From the NCBI GenBank assembly GCA_022820485.1, contig JAJEFJ010000075.1, forward strand, positions 1 to 64,000: 64,000 bases of DNA, written 5' to 3'. A program made the position numbers and the translations under genes. Under the pieces are notes generated by a model. The model was not told where the DNA came from, did no database searches, and worked only from the letters and a program-made list of their open reading frames with translations. Origin of the DNA: Candidatus Latescibacterota bacterium. Its GTDB lineage: Bacteria > Latescibacterota > UBA2968 > UBA8231. How positions within the stretch are numbered: the stretch's first letter is position 1; each line of letters opens with the position of its first letter. This document shows, one piece after another, positions 35,252 to 44,537 of the stretch.

Positions 35252-37253
35252 CCCGTCCTCGGCAGCCTCAATGGGCTGGCGCGAGTTGGGGATGGCAGGC
35301 GGTCTCTTGCTCTTGGCTTTGGTCGTGCGGCTGGTCTATCTGGAGCACAGCCAAGACAATCCCTTTTTCTCGGCACCGGTAGTGGACGCCCACTCCTATG
35401 TAGCGCAGGCGCGGCAGCTCGTTGAGGTGTCTTGGGTGGGAGACAAGCCCTTTTGGCAGCCGCCTCTATACCCCTATTTTCTCGCCCTGATCTACGCCGT
35501 TTCCGGCGACGTGTTCTGGACGCCCCGATTTATTCAGTTCCTCTTGGGGGCGGCCTCTTGTGCTTTGGTTTTTGGCATCGGTCGGCAGGTGTTTGGTACC
35601 CGAGTCGGTCTCTTAGCTGGGGCTATGGCCTGTCTATACGGACCCTCTATCTATTTTGAGGGCGAGTTGCTACCTACCGCGCTGGCCGTTTTTCTCAATC
35701 TCCTGTTGCTCTTGGTCCTGCTCCAGCCCGACCGGGGACGGGGACAGGCTCTAGTCTCGGGCCTCGTCCAAGGCTTGGCCATAGTCGCCGTGCCCAATGC
35801 AGCCCTGTTGGCTCCTTGCGCCTGCCTGTGGTACTGGAAAAGCACCGAGCGAGCCGTGCGGAGCAAGCTGGTCTGGTGCTTGCTGTTTGCGGCGACCGCC
35901 AGTGCCGTGGTCGGCGCAGTGACGGCGAGAAATTGGGTGGTCAGCGGCGAGTTCATCCCCTTGTCTTGGAACGGCGGCGTAAATTTCTACTTGGGCAACC
36001 ATCCCGATTACGACCGCTTGGTGGGGATTCGCCCAGGGCCGGAATGGGAGGGCTTAATGGAGCAGCCGATGGCAGCGGGCTATGAGGGGTACGCCGAGCG
36101 GTCGTCCTATTTCTACCGACAAGCCGGCGACTGGATCGCCAGTGCGCCTGGGGATTTTGTGCGGTTGTTGGGGTACAAGGTGTTTTTGTTGGCGCGGGGC
36201 GAGGAGATCAAGCGCAACCAAGACGTGTATTTCGCCCGCACCTATTCTTGGCTGATGAGCGTCTTGCTGTGGAGAATCCACCACTTTGCCTTTCCTTTTG
36301 GGCTGCTGGGGCCCTTGGCTGCTGTGGGTATAGTACTGGCTTGGCGGCACCGACCCGAGGCGAGTTTGCTGCTGCTCTGCACCGGCGCGTACAGCGCCTC
36401 GCTCTTGCTCTTTTTTATAACCGGACGCTATCGCCTGCCCTTGGTGCCGCTGCTGCTGCTCTTTGCTGGATACGCCCTGCTCTGGCTGGTGCAACAGGGG
36501 CAGGCCCGACAGTGGCGTCCCTTGGGGATCGGTGTGGCTTTGGTCGTCTTGCTGGGGATCGCCGCCAACGCTGGCCTGCGGCCGGCCGAGCCCTTGGCCG
36601 ACGCGGAAATACACTTTGATTTGGGACGCGTCCAAGCCCAACAGGGACAGTATGCGGCTGCGGTTCGCTCCTTTGGGACAGCCGTGCAACTCGATCCAAA
36701 TTACCTGCGCGCCCGCCACAATCTGGGCGCGGCGCTGGCGGTGCTGAGGCGCTACGACGAGGCCGAGGCAGTTTATCGGCAGGGCTTGGCGCAAGCGCCC
36801 GAAGATCGGGGACTGCACCTCAACTTGGCGGCTCTGTACCGGGCTACGGGACGATACGAGCAAGCGGTGGAGCACTACCGCCGAGTGTTGGCAACAAAGG
36901 CCGACGCCGCGATTTTTCTAGCTCTGGGACGAGTCTATAAGAGAATGGGGGCAACAGAGCAGGCCCGGGAAGCCTTTGCGGCGGCGCTAGGTGGCGACGA
37001 AGTGCGGGCGCAGGCGGCCAATGAACTGGGCTTGATCGAGGTCCGGCAAGGGGCGCTGGAGCGGGCGGTTGACTATTTTTTTATGGCGCTAAAAGCCGCG
37101 CCCGGCAATCACTTGATCGCCTTTAATCTGGGGGCGGCCTACCACGACTTGGGCCGATTCGACAAGGCGGCCGAGTTCTACCGCCTGACCCTGAGCTTGG
37201 CCCCTGAGTACGCCAAAGCTCAGCGCGCTTTGGCGCGCTTGCAGGAGCGATAG
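35244..37253 (+). CDS. GT-C (PMT/ArnT-like) membrane glycosyltransferase fused to TPR repeats
   Basis: The protein has 669 residues from the ATG at 35244. The N-terminal ~440 residues hold about eleven membrane helices. After TM1 (GGLLLLALVVRLVYL) comes a lumenal/periplasmic loop with PVVDAHSYVAQARQL, the acidic site expected for GT-C enzymes that use polyprenyl-phosphate sugars. From about residue 450 the protein carries five to six TPR units (FDLGRVQAQQGQYAAAVRSF, YLRARHNLGAALAVLRRYDE). It probably glycosylates exported proteins, with the TPRs choosing partners; this is inferred. It is coupled to the CRTAC1 lipoprotein upstream. A broken copy of about 97 bp of its TPR region lies at 44538-44634. 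Confidence 0.8.
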   Translation: MNSPSSAASMGWRELGMAGGLLLLALVVRLVYLEHSQDNPFFSAPVVDAHSYVAQARQLVEVSWVGDKPFWQPPLYPYFLALIYAVSGDVFWTPRFIQFLLGAASCALVFGIGRQVFGTRVGLLAGAMACLYGPSIYFEGELLPTALAVFLNLLLLLVLLQPDRGRGQALVSGLVQGLAIVAVPNAALLAPCACLWYWKSTERAVRSKLVWCLLFAATASAVVGAVTARNWVVSGEFIPLSWNGGVNFYLGNHPDYDRLVGIRPGPEWEGLMEQPMAAGYEGYAERSSYFYRQAGDWIASAPGDFVRLLGYKVFLLARGEEIKRNQDVYFARTYSWLMSVLLWRIHHFAFPFGLLGPLAAVGIVLAWRHRPEASLLLLCTGAYSASLLLFFITGRYRLPLVPLLLLFAGYALLWLVQQGQARQWRPLGIGVALVVLLGIAANAGLRPAEPLADAEIHFDLGRVQAQQGQYAAAVRSFGTAVQLDPNYLRARHNLGAALAVLRRYDEAEAVYRQGLAQAPEDRGLHLNLAALYRATGRYEQAVEHYRRVLATKADAAIFLALGRVYKRMGATEQAREAFAAALGGDEVRAQAANELGLIEVRQGALERAVDYFFMALKAAPGNHLIAFNLGAAYHDLGRFDKAAEFYRLTLSLAPEYAKAQRALARLQER

Positions 37254-37320
37254 GCCGGGAGTAATCTGGGCCGAGGGCCGCAGCGTCAGAATTCTACTCT
37301 TTGTGGCTGAGGCGCGGGAA

Positions 37321-39477
37321 CTAGTAAGCGACGGCAAAGACGCCGCGTTGAGTGTATTGTTCCTCGGAATCGAGGGTCAATTCGTAGATATAGGTGCCGG
37401 GCTGGACTAAGGCGTTCTGCTCGTTGCGGCCATTCCACTCTTGGATGAAAACCCCGCTGCGCGCCTTGAACACGGGCAGGTGCGCCACTAGCCGACCGGC
37501 CAAGTCGTAGATGCGCACCTGTACGGCTCGGTCGGCGGTGACCTCGCGCAGCTTGTAGGCGATAGTCAACGTCTCGTTGATCCCGTCGCCGTTGGGGGTG
37601 AACACCTCGGGTACTTGCACATCCACTAGCAGATCGCCGCCCACCGGCGTGTTGACCGCTAGCACATCCCCCGCAAAGCGGAACGTGGCGTTGCCTGGGT
37701 CGATGCGTTGCCGGATCTGATCGGGATCGGTGCTGCTGAAGACCCAACCACTGAACTCAGTGCCAAAGCGCAGCACTGGCACGTCGAAGTCGACCTCGAC
37801 CTGTTTGAAGTTGTCAGCGGTGCCGGTCAGGGGTGGGAAGGACACGATGAGGCGATCGTCGAGCAATTGTGGGACGAACTGATCTAAGTCCACTGGCTGG
37901 CCGTCGATGCGTACCGCGCGTACCGCGTGAACCCGGACGTGGGTGAGGATTTCCAAGCGGTCGAAGCCAGCGTTGTCGTCGCTGAGGGTGGGCAAGACTA
38001 CATACGTAAAGAGGGTGGGTTCAAAGGAGGTGACTTCGGTAGGCCAAATCTCGCCGACGAGCGCCTGCGCCGATAGGGTCTCGCTCAACTGTAAGGTGAG
38101 TTGGTCGATGCGAGGTGCTACATGGAAGTCGGCGAAGAGCTTAATGGCGAGTTGGATGTAGCGGCTAGGGCCGGGCGACAGCAGCAACATTCCATCCTGC
38201 CAGTCGCTAGCGGGTTGGTCGGGATTGCGTTGACCGGCGGCAAACTCGTAGGGCGACGACCAGAAGCTCCAGTTGTCGGCATCGTAGATGGGAAGCAATT
38301 GAACGGCGATATCGATTGCGTCGTATTGAGCGCGGGTGATGGGTATGAGTTCGTCGTTGACATTCGGAGCAAAGTAGAGCAGCGGATCGGGGGTGTGGCC
38401 GGTGCGGGTGCGAATTTCGATGCGGGTGCCGTCGGGCACTTCGCCTTCCCAGCGTATTTTGCCCCAGGTGACGGCCTGGCCGAAGTCGAGGATGGGGGTG
38501 AGGTAGGTGGCCTCTTGGACATAGCCGTCGCCGTAGATTTCGAATTCGGCGATTTCATAGTCGCGCAAAGGGAAGGCGCGCAGGGTGAGCCAGCGGACCG
38601 AGCGGATGGGAAAGCGCAGATCGACGACCGGGTCGAGGTTTTCGCGGGTGGTTTTTAGTACCGTCAGTCTGGGGTCGCCATTGCGCACCCAGGTTAAGTC
38701 GCCTAGGACTGTGCGTCGCTTGCTGGTGGCTACAGTGTTGGTATTGCGATTTCCGCCGCGGCCGTAGTCGTTGGCATTGCACGAGTCATTGGCAAAGACA
38801 ATCGAATTATCGCCGATGCGGATCTCGTACCAAGCGAGGAAATTGTCGAGGAAGCTGTCTTCGCCAAAGGTTTCGACGGCGGGGGTGGGAGTGCTCATGG
38901 TTTCGATTAATGGGCGGTCTTCCCGCCGGCTCAGGCGGGGATAGAAGCGGATGCGGTTGATCGGCACACCAGTTCCAAAATCGAATATCACGGAATTGCT
39001 CCAGCCATAGCCCACGCCCGGCGGTGCGCCGACCCGCTGGACAAAGGTGCGAAAGGCGGCCGTGGTTGGATCGCCATCCAGCATCAGCTTGATCGAGGGT
39101 TGCATGTTGCCCCAGGACCAGCAGCTATTGTTGTTGAGGACCCTCGAACCGGGGATATAGGGCAAGGGGATGGTGGCCCTGCCGGCGTCCACATCGGCTT
39201 GGGCGATATTGACGTTGGGGTCAATGAGCCGGGGCTGGATTGAGGTGCCGGAAAAGTCGATTAGGGTATCGGCTCCCGCGCCAAAGGGCGCAATCCCCAC
39301 CGATACTTGGCGCTCGACTTGGCCGTCAGTAGCAAAAGCTTGATAGACGCTTTCCCCGGTTAGGATGGCCTGCCAGGGATTGCCATCGGCTCCCCCTAAA
39401 CGGTATTCCGTCCCCCCCAACACAGGCGCGGTACCCAGCAAGACGCCGCAAAAACACAGCAACACGATGCCGGCCAT
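37321..39477 (-). CDS. Secreted discoidin-like protein with C-terminal FlgD-type Ig domain (paralog E)
   Basis: The protein has 718 residues. Signal peptide MAGIVLLCFCGVLLGTAPVL is cleaved before GGTEYRLGG. The discoidin-like region carries INRIRFYPRLSRRED, then YEIAEFEIYGDGYV. The GEIWPTEVTSFEPTLFTYV module comes next, followed by the FlgD-like Ig domain opened by VFTPNGDGINETLTI with IYDLAGRLVAHLP. The C-terminus is FAVAY. AAGGAGGC precedes the ATG. It is nearly identical to paralog F immediately upstream, most strongly in the C-terminal two thirds. The differing parts are around residues 140-165 and a variable loop near 225-250 (rich in Asn/Gly here). Confidence 0.82.
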   Translation of the reverse strand: MAGIVLLCFCGVLLGTAPVLGGTEYRLGGADGNPWQAILTGESVYQAFATDGQVERQVSVGIAPFGAGADTLIDFSGTSIQPRLIDPNVNIAQADVDAGRATIPLPYIPGSRVLNNNSCWSWGNMQPSIKLMLDGDPTTAAFRTFVQRVGAPPGVGYGWSNSVIFDFGTGVPINRIRFYPRLSRREDRPLIETMSTPTPAVETFGEDSFLDNFLAWYEIRIGDNSIVFANDSCNANDYGRGGNRNTNTVATSKRRTVLGDLTWVRNGDPRLTVLKTTRENLDPVVDLRFPIRSVRWLTLRAFPLRDYEIAEFEIYGDGYVQEATYLTPILDFGQAVTWGKIRWEGEVPDGTRIEIRTRTGHTPDPLLYFAPNVNDELIPITRAQYDAIDIAVQLLPIYDADNWSFWSSPYEFAAGQRNPDQPASDWQDGMLLLSPGPSRYIQLAIKLFADFHVAPRIDQLTLQLSETLSAQALVGEIWPTEVTSFEPTLFTYVVLPTLSDDNAGFDRLEILTHVRVHAVRAVRIDGQPVDLDQFVPQLLDDRLIVSFPPLTGTADNFKQVEVDFDVPVLRFGTEFSGWVFSSTDPDQIRQRIDPGNATFRFAGDVLAVNTPVGGDLLVDVQVPEVFTPNGDGINETLTIAYKLREVTADRAVQVRIYDLAGRLVAHLPVFKARSGVFIQEWNGRNEQNALVQPGTYIYELTLDSEEQYTQRGVFAVAY

Positions 39478-39590
39478 AACTGCCTCCTTGCTTGATTAAC
39501 CAATACAAGCGTGCAGTCCAAAGGTTGCGAAGAGTAAGTATATGACAAGCTGAAGCGATTTGAAACAAAATCTCTTCAACGCGTCCAGTT

Positions 39591-41750
39591 TCAATAGGCG
39601 ACGGCAAAGACGCCGCGTTGGGTGTGCTGCTCCTCGGAGTCGAGCGCCAATTCATAGATATAGGTGCCGGGCTGGACTAAGGCGTCCTGCTCGTCGCGGC
39701 CATTCCACTCTTGGATAAAAACCCCGCTGCGGACTTTGAACACGGGCAGGTGCGCCACCAGCCGACCGGCCAAGTCGTAGATGCGTACCTGTACGGCTCG
39801 GTCGGCGGTGACCTCGCGCAGCTTGTAGGCGATAGTCAAAGTCTCGTTGATCCCGTCGCCGTTGGGAGTGAACACCTCGGGTACTTGTACACCCACTAGC
39901 AGATCGCCGCCCACCGGCGTGTTGACGGCTAGCAAATCACCGGCAAAGCGGAAGGTGGCGTTGCCCGGATCGATGCGCTGGCGGATCTGATCGGGATCCG
40001 TGCTGTTGAAGACCCACCCGCTGAACTCAGTGCCAAAGCGCAGCACTGGCACGTCGAAGTCGACCTCGACCTGCTTGAAGCTGTCAGCAGTGCCCATCAG
40101 CGGCGGGAAGGACACGATGAGGCGATCGTCGAGCAATTGTGGGATGAACTGGTCTAAGTCCACTGGCTGGCCGTCGATGCGCACCGCGCGCACCGCGTGT
40201 GCTTGGACGTGGGTGAGGATTTCCAAGCGGTCGAAGCCAGCATTGTCGTCGCTGAGAGTGGGCAGAACGACATACGTAAAGGGGGTGGGTTCAAAGGAGG
40301 CGACCTCAATGGGCCAGATCTCGCCGACGAGTGCCTGCGCCGACAGGGTTTCGCTCAACTGCAAGGTGAGTTGGTCGAGACGCGGTGCCACGTTGAAATT
40401 GGCGAAGAGCTTGATGGCAATTTGGATGTATTGGCTGGGTCCGGGCGACAAAAGCAGCATTCCATCCTGCCAGGTATTGGCCGGATGGTTGGGATTGCGC
40501 TGTCCGGCGGCAAATTCATAGGGCGACGACCAGAAGCTCCAATGGTCGGCATCGTAGGTGGGGACTAGCCGGGCGGCGATATCGATTCTGGCGTGTTCGG
40601 CGCGGGTGATGGATACAAGGTCGTCGTTGACATTGGGAGCAAAGTAGAGCAGTGGATCGGGGGTGTGGCCGGTGCGGGTGCGAATTTCGATGCGGGTGCC
40701 GTCGGGCATGTCGCCTTCCCAGCGGATTTTGCCCCAGGTGACGGCTTGGCCGAAGTCGAGGATGGGGGTGAGGTAGGTGGTCTCAGGGACGTAACCGTCG
40801 CCGTAGATTTCGAATTCAGCGATTTCATAGTCGCGCAGGGGAAAGGCGCGCAGGGTGAGCCAGCGAGTGGGACGGGCGGGAAAGCGCAGATCGACGACCG
40901 GGTCGAGGTTTTCGCGGGTGGTTTTCAGCACGGTCAACAATGGGTCGCCGCTCCGCACCCACCGCAAGTCGCCCAAGACCGTGCGGCGCTTGCTGGTGGC
41001 TATAGCGCCTATGTCGCGCTTGGAACTGTCGAAGAGGAAGGTGCCGGTGCCGCTGCATGGATCTGGGGCAAAGATGACCGAATTGTCGCCGGTGCGGATC
41101 TCGTACCAAGCGAGGAAATTGCCGAGAAAGCTGTCTTCGCCAAAACTCTCGATATCTGGAGCGGGTTCCCGCAGGGATTCGATCAGTTGGCGGTCTTCGC
41201 GCTGACTCAGGCGGGGATAGAAGCGGATGCGATTGATGGGGATTGCGCCGCCAAAATCAAAGACCACGGCCCCCCTCCAGGTAAAGCCATCGCCAGGCCG
41301 ACCCCCGGCCCGTTGGACAAAGGTGCGAAAGGTAGCTGTAGAGGGATCGCCGTCCAGCATTAGCTTGATCGTATTGGCATGTAATTGCGCCTGACCGCAA
41401 CTATTAGTAAGGACTCGCGAACTGGGCATATAGGGCAGGGGGATCTCGGTCTTGCTGGCGTGGACATCGGCCCGGGCGATATTGACGGATGGGTCAATCA
41501 AACGGGGCTGGATGGCGGTGCCGGAGAAATCGACCAGCGTATCGGCCCCTGCGCCAAAGGGCGATATACTCACCGGCACTTGTCGCAGGGGCTGGCCGTC
41601 GGCATCCTGGATCTGAAAGAAGCTCTCTTGGGTCAATGCCGCCTGCCAATCGTTGCCGCTAACCCCGCCCAGACGGTATTCGGTTGCACCAAATACGTGC
41701 GCAGCACTGAGCAGCATAGCAAAAACGAGAAATAACACAAGCCCTGCCAT
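39591..41750 (-). CDS. Secreted discoidin-like protein with C-terminal FlgD-type Ig domain (paralog F)
   Basis: The protein has 719 residues from the ATG at 41750, which follows AAGGAGCGCGCT; the longer frame enters the CRTAC1 gene. Signal peptide MAGLVLFLVFAMLLSAAHVF is cleaved near FGATEYRLGG. Architecture and C-terminus (FAVAY) match paralog E. It differs from E mainly in the signal peptide, in a segment with RAGGRPGDGFTWRG, and in a loop with FLFDSSKRDIG. It lies 113 bp upstream of E in the same direction and 17 bp after the stop of the CRTAC1-TPR gene, so the three form one minus-strand operon. Confidence 0.82.
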   Translation of the reverse strand: MAGLVLFLVFAMLLSAAHVFGATEYRLGGVSGNDWQAALTQESFFQIQDADGQPLRQVPVSISPFGAGADTLVDFSGTAIQPRLIDPSVNIARADVHASKTEIPLPYMPSSRVLTNSCGQAQLHANTIKLMLDGDPSTATFRTFVQRAGGRPGDGFTWRGAVVFDFGGAIPINRIRFYPRLSQREDRQLIESLREPAPDIESFGEDSFLGNFLAWYEIRTGDNSVIFAPDPCSGTGTFLFDSSKRDIGAIATSKRRTVLGDLRWVRSGDPLLTVLKTTRENLDPVVDLRFPARPTRWLTLRAFPLRDYEIAEFEIYGDGYVPETTYLTPILDFGQAVTWGKIRWEGDMPDGTRIEIRTRTGHTPDPLLYFAPNVNDDLVSITRAEHARIDIAARLVPTYDADHWSFWSSPYEFAAGQRNPNHPANTWQDGMLLLSPGPSQYIQIAIKLFANFNVAPRLDQLTLQLSETLSAQALVGEIWPIEVASFEPTPFTYVVLPTLSDDNAGFDRLEILTHVQAHAVRAVRIDGQPVDLDQFIPQLLDDRLIVSFPPLMGTADSFKQVEVDFDVPVLRFGTEFSGWVFNSTDPDQIRQRIDPGNATFRFAGDLLAVNTPVGGDLLVGVQVPEVFTPNGDGINETLTIAYKLREVTADRAVQVRIYDLAGRLVAHLPVFKVRSGVFIQEWNGRDEQDALVQPGTYIYELALDSEEQHTQRGVFAVAY

Positions 41751-41767
41751 AGCGCGCTCCTTAGTAT

Positions 41768-44476
41768 TTAGTCGACTCGCTCCAACATGCGGCCGATGCG
41801 GGTTGTGTCCGCGATTTGTTCCCACTCCACCACGGCTTCGTCGTAGCGCTCTAACTGGAAATACGCTTGGCCCAAGGCACCGCGAATCTCAGCGTCGTCT
41901 GGTGCGCGGACCGCTGCTTTATGCAAATAGCCAAGAGCGCTCTGGGGGTCGTTGCGGCGCAAGCAGAGGAGACCAAGGCCGTACAGACCAAGCGCACTTT
42001 GCGGTACTCGGCCTACCATCTCTTGGTAGTGCGTCGCAGCCCGATCTAGCCTCCCTTGTTCCATATACGCCAGACCCAGATCTAAAAGGGCCTTTTCGTT
42101 TTGCGGCTCGCGGTCAATCTGGGCCTGCAGGAATTCGATGCGTTGCGCGAGCCGACGGTACCGTCCAAACCGTTTGTTCGCTTCCCCAGCCGCTTTTTCA
42201 TTGCCTTGCCTTGCGTAGAGTTGTGCCAATGCCAACAACGGCCCGGGTTCCCAAGGTGCCCACCTTGTGGCGTTGCCAAACGCATTTGCAGCTTCGGTCA
42301 AACGATTGCTTTGCTCATAGGCCCGACCTAGCCAGAAGTACGCCTCCCAATCCTGTGTTCGCAAGCTGGCGACCCGCTCAAGAGCTTGGGCCGCGAACAC
42401 GGGCCGATCCAAGTCCAGATAGACTTTGCCGAGCACGAGAAAACTTTCCGCGGATGATGAATCGCGGCGGGCCGCCTCTTCCACATATGAAAGTGCCTCA
42501 TCGGCTGCACCCATGCCGGCGTAGAGCAATGTGCCCATGCCCAAGTTGGCCAGCTTATGGGTTGGCTCCAAGGCCAAGGCCCGATAGAAGGCGGCGTGGG
42601 CTTCACCGTATTGTCCGGCTTGGTAGTATTGGTTGCCGAGGGCGGCAAAATCCGCGGCGCTCCAGTTGGACGTCTGTGACACAGCGATGGAATACTCGCT
42701 CTGGGGCAGGGGAATAGCCGGTCCTTGCTCGAAGCCAGCGCGGCCCTCATGCACTTTGAGGTAGCGCCGCACTGGCGGTGCAGCGATTGTTTGACGGGAG
42801 CCCGAGGGCCAGTGTATTTCGATTCGATCTACGGTTTTGTTCGCACCTAGGCCTATCAACACACGAGGATCGTGTTGGCCTTGAAAACCATAACCCCGAA
42901 ACACTTCTCTCATTTGCACCTGATCGGCGGTAAAGATCCAAATTCTAGCGCCGATGCCATCCCGGTTGCTGACGTGACCCACTAGTTCAATCCCCAGCCA
43001 GTCATTGAAGTTGCCTCCCTCGTTGCGCAACAGGGTCGGTGCCGCGTTGTGATTTACCACGGCCAGATCGAGATCGCCATCGTTGTCGTAGTCGCCTTGG
43101 GCCGCCGCGCGACTGGCCGCTTCGAGTTGCCAAGCCGCTCCAGCCCAGCGGCCCACTTCTATAAAGTGCCCATGTCGATTTTGATAGAGCAGGTTGCGCT
43201 GTCGGTAGGTCAATCCCGAAGCATGGACTCCCAACTGCGGATAGACGTGGCCGTTAATTACATATAGATCCAGCCAGCCATCGTTGTCGTAATCCCAGAA
43301 AGCGGTCGCCCAACCCAGATAAGGCCGGTCCCCGGCACTCAAGCCAGTGGCGTGTGAAACATCCACAAAGTGCGTGGAGTCAGTCGTCGGCGGGGATTGG
43401 TTCTGGTACAGGGTATTGTAGTCTTCGGAGAAATTGGTTACAAACAGATCTAGGTCGCCATCGTTGTCGTAATCGCCGCTGTGGACCCCCATGCCGGCTT
43501 GGGGCCGGCCGCTCTCGCTATAGGCTGCCCCGGCCGATTGGCCGATTTCGCTGAAGTACCAGTCGCCGTCGTTGCGCAAAAGCATATTGGGCTCGCTGTC
43601 GTTGGCAACGTAAATATCTAGGTCGCCGTCGTTATCGAAGTCGCCAAACGCGACTCCCAAACCAGCATAGCTCCACTGGTCTAGGCCGCTGATTGCACTC
43701 ATATCGGCGAAGGTGCCGTTGCCGTTGTTGCGGTAGAGCACATCGGCTTGGGCCGGAACTCCCTGTGGTCCGCACGGTACGGCCAGCCCCTTGTATTGGC
43801 ACGGTTGGCCGTCTTGGGGAGGATGGTGCAAATCTATGTGGAGGTAGTTGGTCACGTAGAGGTCCAGCCAGCCATCGCCATCCAAATCGGCAAAAGCCGC
43901 ACTGGTGCCCCAACCGGGATGATCCACCCCGGCTTGGGAGGCGATTTCTGCAAAGGTGCTGTCGCCATTATTGCGGTACAACAGATTAGGACCCCAATAG
44001 GTCACCAATAGGTCGGTATCGCCATCGTTGTCGATATCGCCAGTAGCGCAACCCATGCCCCAACCCTTGGATAGCAGGCCGCTTTGACGGGTCACTTCGC
44101 GGAAGTGCCTCTGGGCATTGGGGCCGGGTTCGTTGTGGAAGAGGCGGTTGGTCGCTTGTGGCGGGTCCGCGTCTAGCAAGGTGCCGTTGACGAAGAAGAG
44201 GTCCAGCCAGCCATCGTTATCGTAGTCGAGGAAGGCCACGCCGGTGCCCGTGGTCTCCACCAAGAGCTGCGGGTTGTCCCGTCCCGAGAGATTGACAAAA
44301 TCTAAGCCGACTTGGGCTGCCACATCGGTGAATAACACGGGGTGGCTCCCCTCGGCTGTCAGGTGAGCAGGGGATTGGACCGAGGCCGACTGCGGCTGTT
44401 CCGAAGGGGCCTGTGGGGAACATCCAACCGCCAGGATTGCGATGAACAGAGCGGAGTCAAGCAGTGTCCTAGACAC
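41768..44476 (-). CDS. CRTAC1-family lipoprotein with ASPIC/UnbV domain and C-terminal TPR repeats (copy 3)
   Basis: The protein has about 902 residues if it starts at the GTG at 44476 (AGGTGG upstream); the frame remains open to 44542. A lipobox LAVGC follows a short hydrophobic stretch. Residues ~50-520 are VCBS/FG-GAP propeller repeats (DYDNDGWLDLFFVNG, DIDNDGDTDLLVTYWG, DLDGDGWLDLYVTNY) and then ASPIC/UnbV (GYGFQGQHDPRVLIGLG, IEIHWPSGSRQ). From ~residue 570 to the end there are about eight TPR units (YYQAGQYGEAHAAFYRALAL, YFQLERYDEAVVEWEQI). The domain fusion suggests a surface binding head joined to an interaction scaffold. It is the first gene of the minus-strand operon with paralogs F and E. 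Confidence 0.87.
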   Translation of the reverse strand: MSRTLLDSALFIAILAVGCSPQAPSEQPQSASVQSPAHLTAEGSHPVLFTDVAAQVGLDFVNLSGRDNPQLLVETTGTGVAFLDYDNDGWLDLFFVNGTLLDADPPQATNRLFHNEPGPNAQRHFREVTRQSGLLSKGWGMGCATGDIDNDGDTDLLVTYWGPNLLYRNNGDSTFAEIASQAGVDHPGWGTSAAFADLDGDGWLDLYVTNYLHIDLHHPPQDGQPCQYKGLAVPCGPQGVPAQADVLYRNNGNGTFADMSAISGLDQWSYAGLGVAFGDFDNDGDLDIYVANDSEPNMLLRNDGDWYFSEIGQSAGAAYSESGRPQAGMGVHSGDYDNDGDLDLFVTNFSEDYNTLYQNQSPPTTDSTHFVDVSHATGLSAGDRPYLGWATAFWDYDNDGWLDLYVINGHVYPQLGVHASGLTYRQRNLLYQNRHGHFIEVGRWAGAAWQLEAASRAAAQGDYDNDGDLDLAVVNHNAAPTLLRNEGGNFNDWLGIELVGHVSNRDGIGARIWIFTADQVQMREVFRGYGFQGQHDPRVLIGLGANKTVDRIEIHWPSGSRQTIAAPPVRRYLKVHEGRAGFEQGPAIPLPQSEYSIAVSQTSNWSAADFAALGNQYYQAGQYGEAHAAFYRALALEPTHKLANLGMGTLLYAGMGAADEALSYVEEAARRDSSSAESFLVLGKVYLDLDRPVFAAQALERVASLRTQDWEAYFWLGRAYEQSNRLTEAANAFGNATRWAPWEPGPLLALAQLYARQGNEKAAGEANKRFGRYRRLAQRIEFLQAQIDREPQNEKALLDLGLAYMEQGRLDRAATHYQEMVGRVPQSALGLYGLGLLCLRRNDPQSALGYLHKAAVRAPDDAEIRGALGQAYFQLERYDEAVVEWEQIADTTRIGRMLERVD

Positions 44477-44537
44477 ATTGCCACCTATGGATTCAAATTG
44501 TCGAAACTGACTACCCCAAAGGGCCACTAACGAACTA

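Larger units (their letters stand above)
37321..41750 (-). repeat. Tandem gene duplication (units 37321-39477 and 39591-41750)
   Basis: Comparison by eye of the two coding units shows long stretches of near-identical DNA, for example 37331-37420 against 39605-39700 and 38381-38540 against 40661-40820. Most changes are at third positions. Clusters of non-synonymous change are confined to the signal peptide and two short segments. The 113-bp spacer 39478-39590 shows no repeat or mobile element. Confidence 0.9.

Noticed and set aside
12863-41750. FlgD-like domains as evidence of flagella
   Set aside because: FlgD Ig-type domains occur at the end of many secreted proteins. No flagellar gene is present and all six proteins have signal peptides.
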